Translations under genes and position numbers: made by a program
The notes under the pieces: generated by a model
Database searches by the model: none
Told to the model about the DNA's origin: nothing
Seen by the model: the letters and a program-made list of their open reading frames with translations, nothing else
From: Solanum dulcamara
Lineage: Eukaryota; Streptophyta; Magnoliopsida; Solanales; Solanaceae
Assembly (NCBI RefSeq): GCF_947179165.1
Contig: NC_077238.1
Span: 38,553,793 to 38,617,792, forward strand
DNA length: 64,000 nucleotides
Direction of reading: 5' to 3'
Part shown: one piece after another, positions 1-10,428 of the stretch
How the letters are laid out: every line of letters starts with the position of its first letter
Position numbering within the stretch: the stretch's first letter is position 1

Positions 1-1644
1 TATGACATGAGTGTACACTATCATCCAGGTAAAGCCAATGTGGTTGCTGATGCCCTTAGTAGAATGTCTATGGGGAGTGTGGCCCATGTGGATGAAAGGA
101 AGAGGGAGTTGGTGAAAGATGTTCACCGATTGGCTAGATTAGGGGTGAAGTTGGGTAGTACTAATGATGGGGGTATGGTTGTTCAAAATAGGTCTGAATC
201 CTCTTTGGTGGTGGATGTTAAATCAAAGAAAGATCTTGACCCAAAGTTTATCGAGTTAAAGAAGTTGGTAAAGGAAAAGAAGATAGAAGTCTTTTCCCAA
301 GGGGGAGATGGGGTTCTATACTACCAAGGTCGGATATGTGTTCTAGATGTTAATGGCCTAAGGAGTTTGATCTTGATGGAGGCTCATAATTCTAGATACT
401 CCATTCATCCCGGTTCAACAAAAATATACCAAAACTTAAAAGAGTTGTATTGGTGGGGTGGCATGAAGAAGGACATAGCAAGGTTTGTGTCCGAATGTAC
501 AAATTGCCAACAAGTGAAGGCCGAACATCAAAGACCAGGTGGCCTAGCCCAAGACATTGAAATCCCAACTTGGAAGTGGGAAGATGTGAATATGGATTTT
601 GTAGTGGATTTGCCTCATACACGGAAACGTCATGACTCGATTTGGGTAATTGTTGATAGAATGACTAAGTCAGCTCACTTCCTACCGGTTAAAACTTCCT
701 ATAGTGCCGAAGACTATGCCAAGTTGTATATTCAGGAGTTAGTGAGGTTGCATGGTGTGCCATTATCCATTATTTCGGATTGTGGTACCCAATTCACTTC
801 TCACTTCTGGAGATCATTTCAAAAAGGCCTCGGTACTAAGGTAAAGTTGAGCACAGCATTCCATCCTCAAACGGATGGGCAAGCCGAAAGGACGATTCAA
901 ACACTAGAGGATATGTTAAGGGCTTGTGTGTTGGAGTTTAAAGGGAATTGGGATGATCATCTACCTATCATCGAGTTTGCCTATAATAATAGTTACCACT
1001 CAAGTATTGAGATGGCGCCATTTGAGGCTTTGTATGGGAGACGATGTAGATTACCGGTTGGTTGGTTCGAAGTAGGTGAGATGACCTTGTTGGGCCCCGA
1101 TTTGGTACTTGATGCTTTAGAGAAGGTGAAGATCATTAGAGAAAGGTTGAAGATGGCTCAAAATCATCAAAAGTCCTATTCTGACACTAGAAGAAGGGAT
1201 CTTGAGTTTAATGTGGATGATTCGGTGTATCTGAAGGTTTCACCCATGAAAGGTGTGGTTCGATTTGGTAAGAAAGGGAAATTAAGCCCTAGGTATGTAG
1301 GGCCTTATAGAATCATGAGACGTGTTGGTAAGGTTGCATATGAGTTGGAATTACCATTGGAAATGGCCATGGTTCATCCGGTGTTTCACGTGTCTATGTT
1401 GAAAAAAAGTGTGGGTGATCCTAGTTCCATTGTACCTATGGGAGTAGTGAATATTGAAGAAAACTTGACCTATGAAGAAGTTCCTGTGGAAATTTTGGAT
1501 CGGCAAGTTAAGAGATTGAGAAACAAAAAAGTTGCCTCTGTTAAAGTCCTTTGGAGGAATCAACAAATAGAAAGTGCAACATGGGAAGCGGAAGCGGATA
1601 TGATTAAGAGATACCCTCATCTTTTCCCCTCTACCCAAACCTAA
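1..1644 (+). CDS. Element A pol C-terminus: RNase H tail, integrase, chromodomain (Ty3/gypsy)
   Basis: This is the last 545 codons of a Ty3/gypsy polyprotein, open to a TAA at 1642-1644; the 5' part lies outside the window, so the first Met is not a real start. Residues 4-20 are the RNase H end (YHPGKANVVADALSR). Residues 127-167 form the H2C2 zinc module (H127, H134, C164, C167). The integrase core has D198, D258 and E294, with 35 residues between the last two. Residues about 457-466 are HPVFHVSMLK, and about 494-540 match a chromodomain (SVKVLWRN, ESATWEAEADM). It would insert element cDNA in the nucleus, with the chromodomain biasing targets to heterochromatin. One oddity is SDCG where SDRG is usual. 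This is the best-preserved coding stretch in the window. The chromovirus (Tekay/Del-like) assignment is by recall. Confidence 0.93.
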   Translation, partial: YDMSVHYHPGKANVVADALSRMSMGSVAHVDERKRELVKDVHRLARLGVKLGSTNDGGMVVQNRSESSLVVDVKSKKDLDPKFIELKKLVKEKKIEVFSQGGDGVLYYQGRICVLDVNGLRSLILMEAHNSRYSIHPGSTKIYQNLKELYWWGGMKKDIARFVSECTNCQQVKAEHQRPGGLAQDIEIPTWKWEDVNMDFVVDLPHTRKRHDSIWVIVDRMTKSAHFLPVKTSYSAEDYAKLYIQELVRLHGVPLSIISDCGTQFTSHFWRSFQKGLGTKVKLSTAFHPQTDGQAERTIQTLEDMLRACVLEFKGNWDDHLPIIEFAYNNSYHSSIEMAPFEALYGRRCRLPVGWFEVGEMTLLGPDLVLDALEKVKIIRERLKMAQNHQKSYSDTRRRDLEFNVDDSVYLKVSPMKGVVRFGKKGKLSPRYVGPYRIMRRVGKVAYELELPLEMAMVHPVFHVSMLKKSVGDPSSIVPMGVVNIEENLTYEEVPVEILDRQVKRLRNKKVASVKVLWRNQQIESATWEAEADMIKRYPHLFPSTQT

Positions 1645-1833
1645 GGTATTAAGTTGTCCTTGCTCAATTACTTGAAATCTTTACATCTCAACTTTTTTTG
1701 TCATATGCTTGCAAAATTATGAAATATATTTTAAATGATATTTTAAATTACACTGTTGCATTAATGATAGGTTGTTTGTTAACACTCTAGTCTACTCAAG
1801 CCAAGTCTTTTCTCATTCGAGGACGAATGTTCC

Positions 1834-1846
1834 CAAGGGGGAGATA
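1834..1846 (+). promoter_or_regulatory. Polypurine tract of element A
   Basis: A purine run (caagggggagata) sits immediately before the TGTAACATCCCC of the LTR. This is the expected place for the plus-strand primer that RNase H spares during reverse transcription. The same tract recurs before the 3' LTRs of E, H and G. Confidence 0.85.
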
Positions 1847-1847
1847 A

Positions 1848-4174
1848 TGTAACATCCCCTAAAAACGTTGTATATGATGTTTTAATTTTCGCCTAAACAT
1901 GATACAACCTCTGTATTTTGGGCATACCTTTTCATAGGAATATCCAAATTGAGTGATTTAAATTTCTACGTAACCACAAGATCATTACCTACAACTTTTA
2001 GGAAGACCATATTTTAAGATTCGGAGGTTAAGTAGGTCAAATAAATTAATTTTTGTAAGGTAGGATGCTGTGACGGAAATGAGTATTTATAGAAGAAAAA
2101 TCATATCTCACTATAGGTTTATCCAAATTGGTTGATTCTTGAACTATATGAAATTAGACTTCCATATCTACAATTCTTATGAAGACACCAAATCCTAATA
2201 AGGAATTTATCTTATTCAAACGCAGCTCCCACAAAGAGTATTCTGTCAAAAATAACTCATTTCACCTACCATAGAAAGATCTAGATACATTTGACATCAC
2301 TCATGACATAAATTGTCCTCCATTTAACATCATCCATGACATCAATATATTCCACTAAATTTTCAGATTTTTTTTATAATTATTTTATTTATTGTTAGGT
2401 CCCTCTTTCCCACCTATAAATACCCACCTTATTTTCTCATTTTATTCATCAAGCTTTCTCAAGCAAATCTTCTCTCTATACACTTCTTTACACATTCTCA
2501 AATATAGTTTTAGTTCTTAGTAGTGAAGAAATACTATTCCGGTGATTTATGTATTCCGGGTAGTACACAAAACGTTCCGGCAAGGAGAGAAGCTAGGACT
2601 CAAGAATGTTCATTAAGTCTTCCGGTACCAACTAAAGCTTCGGTTTCCAGGTATGTAAGGTTTCAATGAGAGTATTTCTTCCACTCTCATGCCTAAATTA
2701 TTTTGATTATATGATAAATTATGTTTATTTTCTTTATGCTTTACTCTAAGTCATGTGGGTGTTAATCCATGGGTTCTTCCACCCATGTAGTACAAAAATC
2801 TTTCAATTAAGTCTCTTGATTTTAAGTAATATTTTTCTTATGGTAATTTTTATTTTTACTTAATAGTATGAATCATGGTTAAACTAATGATTATTGGTCT
2901 ATTTTGATACAACATAATTTTATATGTATGAATTGATGATTTGCAAGTAATTTATTTATTTATATCTTTAAAGGTTCTTGAAATTCATGGTGGGTTGTCT
3001 AAAGCATGATTTTTAATTAATGAATTTTAAAGTATTTATGTATATTTATTTACATATATGTTTTCAAGTTGAAGTGATTTGAACCCACCTAGTTTTACTA
3101 TGTTTTTAATAAAGTTTGACTTGAAAGCTTTTACTCCAAATGAATGTTTATAAAAGAAATATCTATGATCAAAAGGGAGTCTTATTAAATAAAAGAATGA
3201 TAAAATGATATGAATGATGGATTCTTTATGCAATAAGGAAAATTCTTGTATATTTGAATTACCAAATGTTTTAATGAGCTATTCTACCGAATATGATGTT
3301 TTGAATTCTCAAGCTATATGTTATAACTATTTTAAAGTATTAAACTATTCCGTGGGATTGACTTAGCACCGAATGGGTCATTGAGGTGGGATTCGGTACG
3401 GGAATCCTAGTAGCAACCCCTTGTCTCATTAACTATGTGCCAACATAGGAGCCCTTGTAGGCTTAGGCTAATGGATCCATAAATAGCCCTTAAAGTTAAA
3501 GTTAAATAAATAAATGAAGTTGACGGAGTTCTACCTGGCAAGTAGTCTCCCCGGCCAACGTAGGGGGTTATGTTGGATTCCATGTAATATCTCGCATGGT
3601 CTTAAATGTCGGTTATGGTTAATTTCCCACAAAATGAATGTTTTGAAGGATATCTATATGATTTATTATGCATACATTAAATTAAGTTTCATATTACATA
3701 AATGTTTTAATGTTTCCTCAATGTTCATGCATCCTTACATACTTAGTACATTCAAAGTACTAACGCATACTCTTTTGCCTACATGATATCACCATGTAGG
3801 GATCGGTGCTCCTCCTCGTTCTTCTCCACGTGGCTAGTTGATATTCCATTGGAGACTACTTTTGGTGAGTTCCCATGTTTCGGGAACAATACTCCTTTAT
3901 CTTTCTAGTTTATGATATGTTAAGATATTTTACTATGACATTTCTTCTATTATGATTGAGGGTGAGCTAGGGACTTGTCTTAGCCCCGTTAAATCTAATA
4001 GTTAGAGGTATTGTTGGACATATGTAAGTTGAAGATTTACTATTATGATTTCCGCTTGTTTATTTATCATCATTACCTATAAAAGGCTAAAAGAATGCTA
4101 AGAGGCTTGATTGAGATACTTTCGGGTTCCTCATTCGCTATATCACATCTAGGCCCTAGGCTTGGGTCGTGATA
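1848..4174 (+). repeat. LTR of element A (2.3 kb), shared between upstream pol and downstream gag
   Basis: The left edge is TGTAACATCCCC after the polypurine tract. The right edge is at TGATA (expected TGACA), 4 bases before the primer site. A TATA box (TATAAATA) at 2415-2422 is followed by a CT-rich leader, so transcription probably starts near 2445-2455. The R-U5 part (about 3340-4170) resembles the LTRs of C, E, G and H: shared landmarks are a GACTTAGCACCGA-like stretch, a TGGATCCA box and a GTGAGCTAGG stretch. It serves as 3' LTR of the pol to its left and as 5' LTR of the gag to its right. Confidence 0.88.
2415..2422 (+). promoter_or_regulatory. TATA box in element A LTR
   Basis: TATAAATA sits in a C-rich context about 570 bp into the LTR, followed after about 30 bp by a pyrimidine-rich leader. 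This is the layout of a plant Pol II promoter at the U3/R border. Activity is not shown. Confidence 0.6.
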
Positions 4175-4178
4175 AAGT

Positions 4179-4190
4179 TGGTATCAGAGC
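4179..4190 (+). promoter_or_regulatory. Primer-binding site, tRNA-iMet type (element A)
   Basis: TGGTATCAGAGC, complementary to the 3' end of plant initiator Met-tRNA, lies 4 bases past the LTR end. It primes minus-strand cDNA. It proves that a 5' LTR function applies to the LTR at 1848-4174. Confidence 0.9.
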
Positions 4191-4389
4191 CCGAGGTTTT
4201 GAATGATCCTTGGAAGTCCAACATGCCGCGTCGAATAGGTTCTTGTTCATGGTTGTGAAGCGCGCCACAATTATGAATAAGAGACTATGAGGCGTTTAGG
4301 AAAATTTTCACTTCTTTCAAATTCATGTCGTGCCTTAGAGTGTCCTAAGCTTTCCTTTAACTAACGACCCAGTTTGTGTTCTCTAGATA

Positions 4390-4785
4390 ATGACTCGTGG
4401 AAGACCACCTCGAAGAGCAAGGGTTGACGATGAGGACCAAACTCCTCTGATTCCTAATGCCCAACATCATGAGGATGGGGTAACCCATGCCGAGTTTCGC
4501 AGTGTTATTACTTTGTTAGCTCAAGTCGTAGCTAACCAAGGGAATCTAGGTGTTCCTCCTCCCCAAATGCAAAATCCAGTCTCTAGAATTCGGGATTTCC
4601 AAAGGATGAATCCACCTGAGTTCGATGGTTCTAAACTAGATGAAGACCCTATGGAGTTCATTAATGAGGTGTACCGGATTGTGGCTATCATGGGTGTGCC
4701 ACCAAATGAGAAGGCCGAGCTAGTGGTATATCAACTCAAAGGTGTAGCTCGAGTGTGGTACGAACAATGGGTTGTTGAGAGGAAT
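4390..4785 (+). pseudogene. Element A gag, 5' part, cut by pararetrovirus sequence
   Basis: The start ATG is at 4390, 200 bp past the primer site (MTRGRPPRRAR). The product runs through RIRDFQRMNPPEFDG and ends in gag-like VARVWYEQW. This is the N-terminal half of a Ty3/gypsy capsid protein, whose full form would build the virus-like particle. After about codon 132 the reading continues into an AT-rich hairpin that belongs to the neighbouring pararetrovirus block, and stops at 4861. The capsid C-terminus, zinc knuckle and pol are absent. The upstream leader holds no other gene. Confidence 0.85.
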
Positions 4786-4851
4786 GAAGAACAAAAATAT
4801 TTTCAAATCATAAAAATCATAAAAATCATCTTGAAAATATTTTTGTTCTTC
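4786..4851. repeat. Inverted repeat at the gag/pararetrovirus junction
   Basis: Two perfect 21 bp arms (4786-4806 and 4831-4851) surround a 24 bp loop rich in ATAAAAATC. The minus strand reads as part of the pararetroviral ORF (SSFTREEQKYFQDDFYD), so one arm is viral. The other arm reaches the gag junction. Confidence 0.85.
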
Positions 4852-5965
4852 TCTTGTAAATGATGAAAAAAAACATTTTCTAAAATCCTCCCACTTTTGA
4901 CATTTAAACTCAGCAGATATTTGTGTTCTTGCCGGTGAAACCGGACTAAAATCAATAGGTGTACTATCCATCTAAACCATTTGGAAAATCTATTTCAGAA
5001 TCTGTAGGATCACCTAAATTATTATCCCTTCCCCTAGCAATATTATTATTATCTATAACAATATGATCAAAAGTCTGGGGAACAGTTTCTCTAATCTGAG
5101 AAGTGGATGCCCTAGATGGCATTTCTACTAAATAATTAGTAGGTGAAATATAAGAAGAAACAGATCTGGTTAATTTAGAAGAAGAATTAGTAATTCTAGG
5201 AATATTATGATTTTTAAAACGAAGTCTAACTATACCATCAGAAGTTTGGGAAATTTCAGAAATCTCTTCACAAGTAATATTCTGAGGGACAGCAGCCTCC
5301 TCAATAATTCATTCTTCAGGAAAATTAATTTCTTCCCATTTAATTAATCTACGTGTGATAATCTTGGATTTAGAAAACTTATTTTCAAACAAAACAGTTT
5401 CATTATTATTGTTAGCAAGTTGACATCTAGGATATAAAGTACACAAAGGTCTATAAACAATTCTAGTATAAATACAAATCACTTCTGTATCAGGTAAATA
5501 ATTATAACCATTAATTTTTACATTCAAAATTAAAGACTGGAAAATATTCACATCAGATAATGCAACATTCAAATTTGGATAAGCATTAAAATAGACAGCA
5601 CCATAAGCCAAACTTGACTGTATTGTACCAATTAAAGAATTTTGCCAATTTAAATTTCTACTATCTCTTAAAGAAGCAATTTAACTTTCAGGTAATCCTT
5701 TTAAAGTCAAAGGCTTAAAAGCAACTTGTATTAATCCAATATTCAAATAATTAAAATTTTTATGCTTATAATAATCAATGTCATCTTGAGTAGATAAATG
5801 GAAAATATCACTCTCCCTTTCCATAGTAAAACTTAATTCAGTAGTCTTACCAGCATATCTCTCAAAAGTACCAAGTTTGTAAATAGTCTGAATATCTACT
5901 TTAGGAATCGTCTAAGTATTTAATAAATCTTGATTAACAGGTAAGTCAATCTATTCTTTCATCAT
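4852..5965 (-). pseudogene. Endogenous pararetrovirus movement protein and linker (broken)
   Basis: The minus strand read from about 5965 downwards gives a protein with the hallmarks of the caulimovirid 30K-type movement protein. It has a central block with GLIQVAFKPL (near 5720), a SLRDSRNLNWQ-like stretch and AYGAVYFNAYPN (near 5600), then a TEVICIYTRIVYRPL stretch (about 5490-5450). In a live virus this protein forms plasmodesmal tubules for cell-to-cell spread. After it comes a Ser/Thr-rich linker and a charged stretch ending in the hairpin. In-frame stops occur near 5950, 5906, 5681 and 5306, so it is not translatable. Its strand is opposite to the capsid-RT part that follows, showing a rearranged integrant. 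The genus (Solendovirus, Florendovirus or Petuvirus-like) is not resolved. Confidence 0.82.
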
Positions 5966-6065
5966 ATTTTTAACAAATTTTGGTTTTTTAAACCAATCAA
6001 TAATGATGAGATTTAAGTGTTAAATAACAACTTTTTATAAATTATTTGAATACTTGAATTCGAAA

Positions 6066-6240
6066 GAGGCTAAGCCCAATGCTGTTTATACTTTGGTTAC
6101 CACTATGGTAGAGCATTTTTGTGGTCGTTGGACTGATGAAGCTGAGACTATTAGGATTACTTTACAGAATTTACGTTGTACACAATTGTCTGATTTTAGA
6201 TGGTATAAAGATGTTTTCTTAAGTAGAGTTATGGAATTGC
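6066..6240 (+). repeat. Direct repeat copy 1: capsid-region fragment of the pararetrovirus
   Basis: These 175 bp match 6565-6738 with a handful of changes. This copy keeps the reading frame (AKPNAVYTLVTTMVEHFCGRWTDE and onwards), whereas the second copy lost one T in a T-run and gained a TAG. The sequence between the copies (6241-6489) is unrecognised AT-rich DNA. Confidence 0.85.
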
Positions 6241-6489
6241 TTTTCTTTAATGGGTTAAGGTTTTATCTTGTGGTTAAGTTAAAATAATTTTATAGTAAAC
6301 TAAGCTTAAATCATGGCGTTGATAAGTCCTAATAGGGGTGTTCTCGACATGATTTGTGATGAGTTAATTGGGTTAAAAACCTTGTGATTTTGTTGGTAAG
6401 TCCTATATGGCTGATTAAATCGCCTAGGGATATTCCCGATTGGGTTTTTAGATGATTAATTCGTGGTTTACATAAAATACATTTAACTT

Positions 6490-7240
6490 ATGAACACTAC
6501 TAGTATTCATCACATAGCTGGTCAATTAGCTTATCAAAATGCTGATGAAACTAGTACTTCTGAAGAGGCTAAGCCCAATGTTGTTTATACTTTGGTTACC
6601 ACTATGGTAGAGCATTTTGTGGTCGTTGGACTGATGAAGCTGAGACTATTAGGACTACTTTATAGAATTTACGATGTAGACAATTGTCTGATTTTAGATG
6701 GTATAAAGATGTTTTCTTAAGTAGAGTTATGGAATTGCATGATTGTAGCCATGAGCATTGGAAGTCCAAATTTATTGATGGATTGGTATTAAATGTCATA
6801 AATATGGTCGTTTTGGTTATTATGCTAATGAGTGTAAGACTCAGGAAAAGATTAGGCAATTAGATTTAGATGATAAATTGAAAGATTCTTTGTGTAAGAT
6901 ACTTTTAATTTCTGAGCATGAATACTCTTCTTCTGATAATGAAATTAGTTCTAATTCTTCTAGTTCTGTGAAAAATCATCTACAGGTTTTACATAATGAA
7001 GATTTATATTCTGATTCTGATAGATCTTTTTCTGGTGATGAATGTGTACCCTGTCAAAAGGGTTTACCTTGTGAAAAAGATGACAATCTTTACAATTTGT
7101 TGTCTAATTTTCAAGAATTGGATGTTAATGTTATCGACGATGATAAAATATTTGAGATTTTGAAAACTGTTAAAAATAAAGATCTAAGAAATAAGATTTT
7201 GATACTGTTTTTGATGAAGGTTCTAGTAGTAATACAGTAG
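6490..7240 (+). pseudogene. Endogenous pararetrovirus capsid region with zinc knuckle and acidic tail
   Basis: Starting at ATG 6490 (MNTTSIHHIAG), the plus strand carries the second copy of the capsid fragment, then a retroviral-type knuckle at 6794-6835. In it, the second Cys and the His of CX2CX4HX4C are both Tyr. A Ser/Asp/Glu-rich acidic tail follows (about 6930-7040), typical of the capsid-protease linker in Caulimoviridae. A one-base deletion near 6615, a stop near 6662 and a frameshift near 7215 break it. It would package viral DNA in a particle. Assignment rests on position (before protease and RT), the knuckle and the acidic tail, not on a full capsid match. Confidence 0.72.
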
Positions 7241-7281
7241 AAAAATCTACTGATATTATTACACAACCTGATTATTATTCT

Positions 7282-9530
7282 ATGTCTAATTTAAAACAAA
7301 TTTTAAATCAAAGAAATTCTATTCAAAAAGAAATTACTATTTCTGATTTACAACAAGAGATTATTATTTTAAAAGAAGAGATTGTTCAATTAAAAAATCA
7401 AAATAAAAATCATGAAAATCGAATTTTGAGTTTGGAAGATAATAGAACTTTTGATTTACTGTTACAGGCTAATAAACCTGAAAAAAATGTTTTACCAGAA
7501 ACTAATTTGCAAAACCAAAATGATGATTTAGAACAGAATGAAGATTTTTTGAAAATTATTCGATTTGAGGATGACACTGAATTTTTACAAAAACTTAGTA
7601 TTATTACTTCCCAAAATTTTTATATCAATATTACTCTCCAAATAGATTATAATTTCTGAAAAGAATTTATTGCCTTATTTGATAGCGGTGCAGATGTTAA
7701 TTGTGTGCAAAAAGAGATTATACCTTCTAAATATTTTCATAAAACTACTCATTGTTTGAGATCTGCTAATGGAAGTAGAATGAAATTAAGATATAAATTA
7801 CCTGAAGCATTTTTGTGTAATAAGGGTATTTATTTACCTCAAAATTTTATGATTGTAGAAGATATTTCTTGCCCTATTATTTTAGGTGTGCCTTTTATGA
7901 ATGCCATTTTTCCTTTAAAATGGTGGGATAGTAATAAATTAATTGGTACGTATAAAGGTAAACATTTTCTATTAGATTTTATTACAAAACCATGTACTAA
8001 GTCTATTAATCAGATTGTTGATAAATTAGTTTTAAAAAATCAACAAATAGATTTTATTAAACAAGAAATTTATTTGATGGAAATAGATGTGGTTTTAAAA
8101 AACCCCAAGTTACAGAGAAAAATAGATTTATTACATAATCAATTAATTCTTAATATTTGTGCTGATCATCCTAGTATATTTTGGAATAGGAAAAAACATG
8201 TTGTTACTTTACCTTATGAAGAATTTTTTGATGAATTGAATATTCCGACCAAGGCTAGACTTTGTCAAATGAATTCTGATTATTTAGAATTATGCAAAAA
8301 TGAGATTGATAATTTATTGAAAAAGAATTTAATTAGATATTCTAGTTCTGCATGGTCTTGTACTACTTTTTATGTTAATAAGCATGCTGAACAGGAAATA
8401 GGGGTTCCCAGATTAGTTATTAATTACAAGCCTCTTAATAAAGTTTTAAAATGGATTAGATATCCTATTCCCAATAAAAAAGATTTATTAGATAGATTGA
8501 ATGATGCTATTATTTTTTCTAAATTTGATTTAAAGTCTGGTTATTGGCAAATTTAAATTTCTGAATGTGATAAATATAAGACCGCTTTGAATGTGTCTAT
8601 GAGACAGTTTGAATGGAATGTTATGCCATTTGGTTTGAAAAATGCTCCTTCTAAATTCCAAAAAATTATGAATAATATTTTTATTCCATATACTAATTTT
8701 ATTATTATTTACATTGATGATATTCTTGTATTCTCTAAAGATATTGAAACACATTTTAAGCATCTTGAATTATTCCAAAAGATTGTTATTCAAAATGGGT
8801 TGGTTATTTCTAAACCAAAAGTGTTTATTTTTCAAACAAATGTTAGATTTTTAGGTCATAATATTGAAAAAGGGAAGATTAGTCCTATAAATAGGAGTAT
8901 TGAATTTGCTTCTAAATTTTCTGATGTATTAACTGACAAAACCCAGTTGCAAAGATTTTTAGGAAGTTTAAATTATATTTCTTCTTTTGTTAAATATTTG
9001 GCTACAGATACTGCTATTTTGTATGATAGATTAAAAAAGGATCCTAAAGCATGGAGTGATTTACATACAAATGCTGTCAAAAATATTAAATTGAAAGTTA
9101 AGGAATTACCTTGTTTAACTTTAGCTAATCCAAATTGGGAAAAAACTGTTGAAACTGATGCTTCAAATATTGGTTATGGAGGTATATTAACCCAATATTC
9201 TCCTATTGATAATTTTTTATTATTATTCAATTTTATTCTGGTAAATGGAATAGCAGTCAAAAGAATTATGCGACTGTTGCAAAAGAGATTTTAGGTATTG
9301 TTAAATGTGTTTTAAAATTCCAAATTAATTTATATAATCAAAAGTTTGTTATTAAAACTGATTGTCAAGCTGCTAAATTTATGTTTACTAAAGATTGCAA
9401 ACAAAAGGTTTCTAAGCAAATGTTTGCTAGGTGGCAAGCATTGTTAGCCCCTTTTGATTTTAATATTGAATATAAAAAAGGAATTGAAAATAGTTTACCT
9501 GATTTTCTTACCAGGGAATATTTAAATTAA
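7282..9530 (+). pseudogene. Endogenous pararetrovirus protease - reverse transcriptase - RNase H (broken)
   Basis: A coiled-coil-like segment (about 7335-7440, with LKEEIVQLKNQN) leads to an in-frame stop at 7657. The aspartic protease follows (ALFDSGADVN, catalytic Asp at 7681; C-terminal PIILGVPFMN). The RT has KFDLKSGYWQI before a TAA at 8554-8556, then MPFGLKNAPSKFQ and the active site YIDD (Asp codons 8716-8721). RNase H begins at ETDASNIGYGG (about 9150), shifts frame near 9226, and ends LPDFLTREYLN at 9530. In a live virus this polyprotein processes itself and copies pregenomic RNA to DNA. The lack of an integrase and of LTRs separates it from the gypsy elements nearby and supports Caulimoviridae. 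The inactivating lesions seen are two stops and at least one frameshift. Confidence 0.9.
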
Positions 9531-9538
9531 CTATTTTC

Positions 9539-10425
9539 ATGAACATGATGCATCAGAATTAGTCTGGGTCCTCTAATAGAGGAAGAGCCCGACCTCAATA
9601 TGAGAACAAATTCCAGTCCCTAGGCCAGATTCCAAGGCCAAGTCTAAGTGGAGCTTTTTCTACTCCAGGGGCATCATCCTCAACGGTTGGCAATGTCAAT
9701 GCTAGACCTTCTTATGAAGATTACCAACATTATTTGAATTTTATAAATGCCAGCTATGCTGGAACTACTGGGGGTAATAATGTTACCATTCAACCCACCT
9801 CTGTTGAGGATGTTACTGATGAAGATTCTTTTGCCTCAATTATTGGCAAGACTGACAAAGAGATTTTTGAAACCAATCTTTCTAAGCGAGAATTAATTTT
9901 ATTGGTGGAACCAAAAGATTTACAATGGAAACACAATCCCTGGATTGTGATGAAAAGATATTTAAACAATGCATTATTTCCGATGCAAACTTATAAAACT
10001 AGATTACACTTTGAATTGATTTTAACTTCCACAGGATCTGTTGAAATTTCCCATAATAATGCTGGAGGTCCAAACAAATCTTATTTTACTTACTCAAAAA
10101 TGATTATCAAAAGGCTGATTTTGCCAGAAGAATGGGGTCTCAGTACTTTAAAAAATTCTCAATATAATCACCCAATTTCAAAAACAAGTGTAAATTTCAA
10201 CTATTGGGATTATGTTGAAGCTTTTACGAAAACTTTATACTATGAAAACGATGATCACAAACACTCTTGATTTATCAAAGTATGTGCTCAAGTTTTTAGA
10301 GGCACAACCATCCCTACTTAGTTCATTAAATGGTGGTCTTTTTTTGGACCTTCTAGCAAGATATTACCATAACAATTCTTGGATCTTTACACTGTTTGGA
10401 TTGAAATGACTCCAAAAATTGCTGA
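9539..10425 (+). pseudogene. Unidentified ORF downstream of the pararetroviral RT
   Basis: An ATG at 9539, 9 bp after the RNase H stop, opens a frame with a TAG after 7 codons. It then reads through an Arg/Ser/Pro-rich N-terminus (NRGRARPQYENK) into a folded-looking domain: TDKEIFETNLSKREL, WIVMKRYLNNALFPMQTYK, RLHFELILTSTGSVEISHNN and FNYWDYVEAFTKTLYYEN. A stop at 10268 is followed in the same frame by VCAQVFRG and, after further stops, DLYTVWIEMTPKIAELD. I do not recognise the family. The position matches the last ORF of several caulimovirid genera, where an inclusion-body/transactivator or an unknown protein is encoded, but no such motif is certain. It is cut off at about 10425 by the B LTR. 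Confidence 0.65.
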
Positions 10426-10428
10426 GTT

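Noticed and set aside
1351..1638. Antisense frame opposite the A chromodomain (and similar at 392-622, 36815-37185, 48026-48333)
   Set aside because: These mirror the codon structure of real pol or gag frames on the other strand and carry no motif of their own.
3514..3786. 90-codon open frame in the A LTR
   Set aside because: It is in R-U5 text shared by other LTRs where the frame is not kept.
4179..4190. tRNA-like sequence TGGTATCAGAGC, seen several times
   Set aside because: Only the 3' end complement of a tRNA is present with no cloverleaf; these are primer-binding sites.
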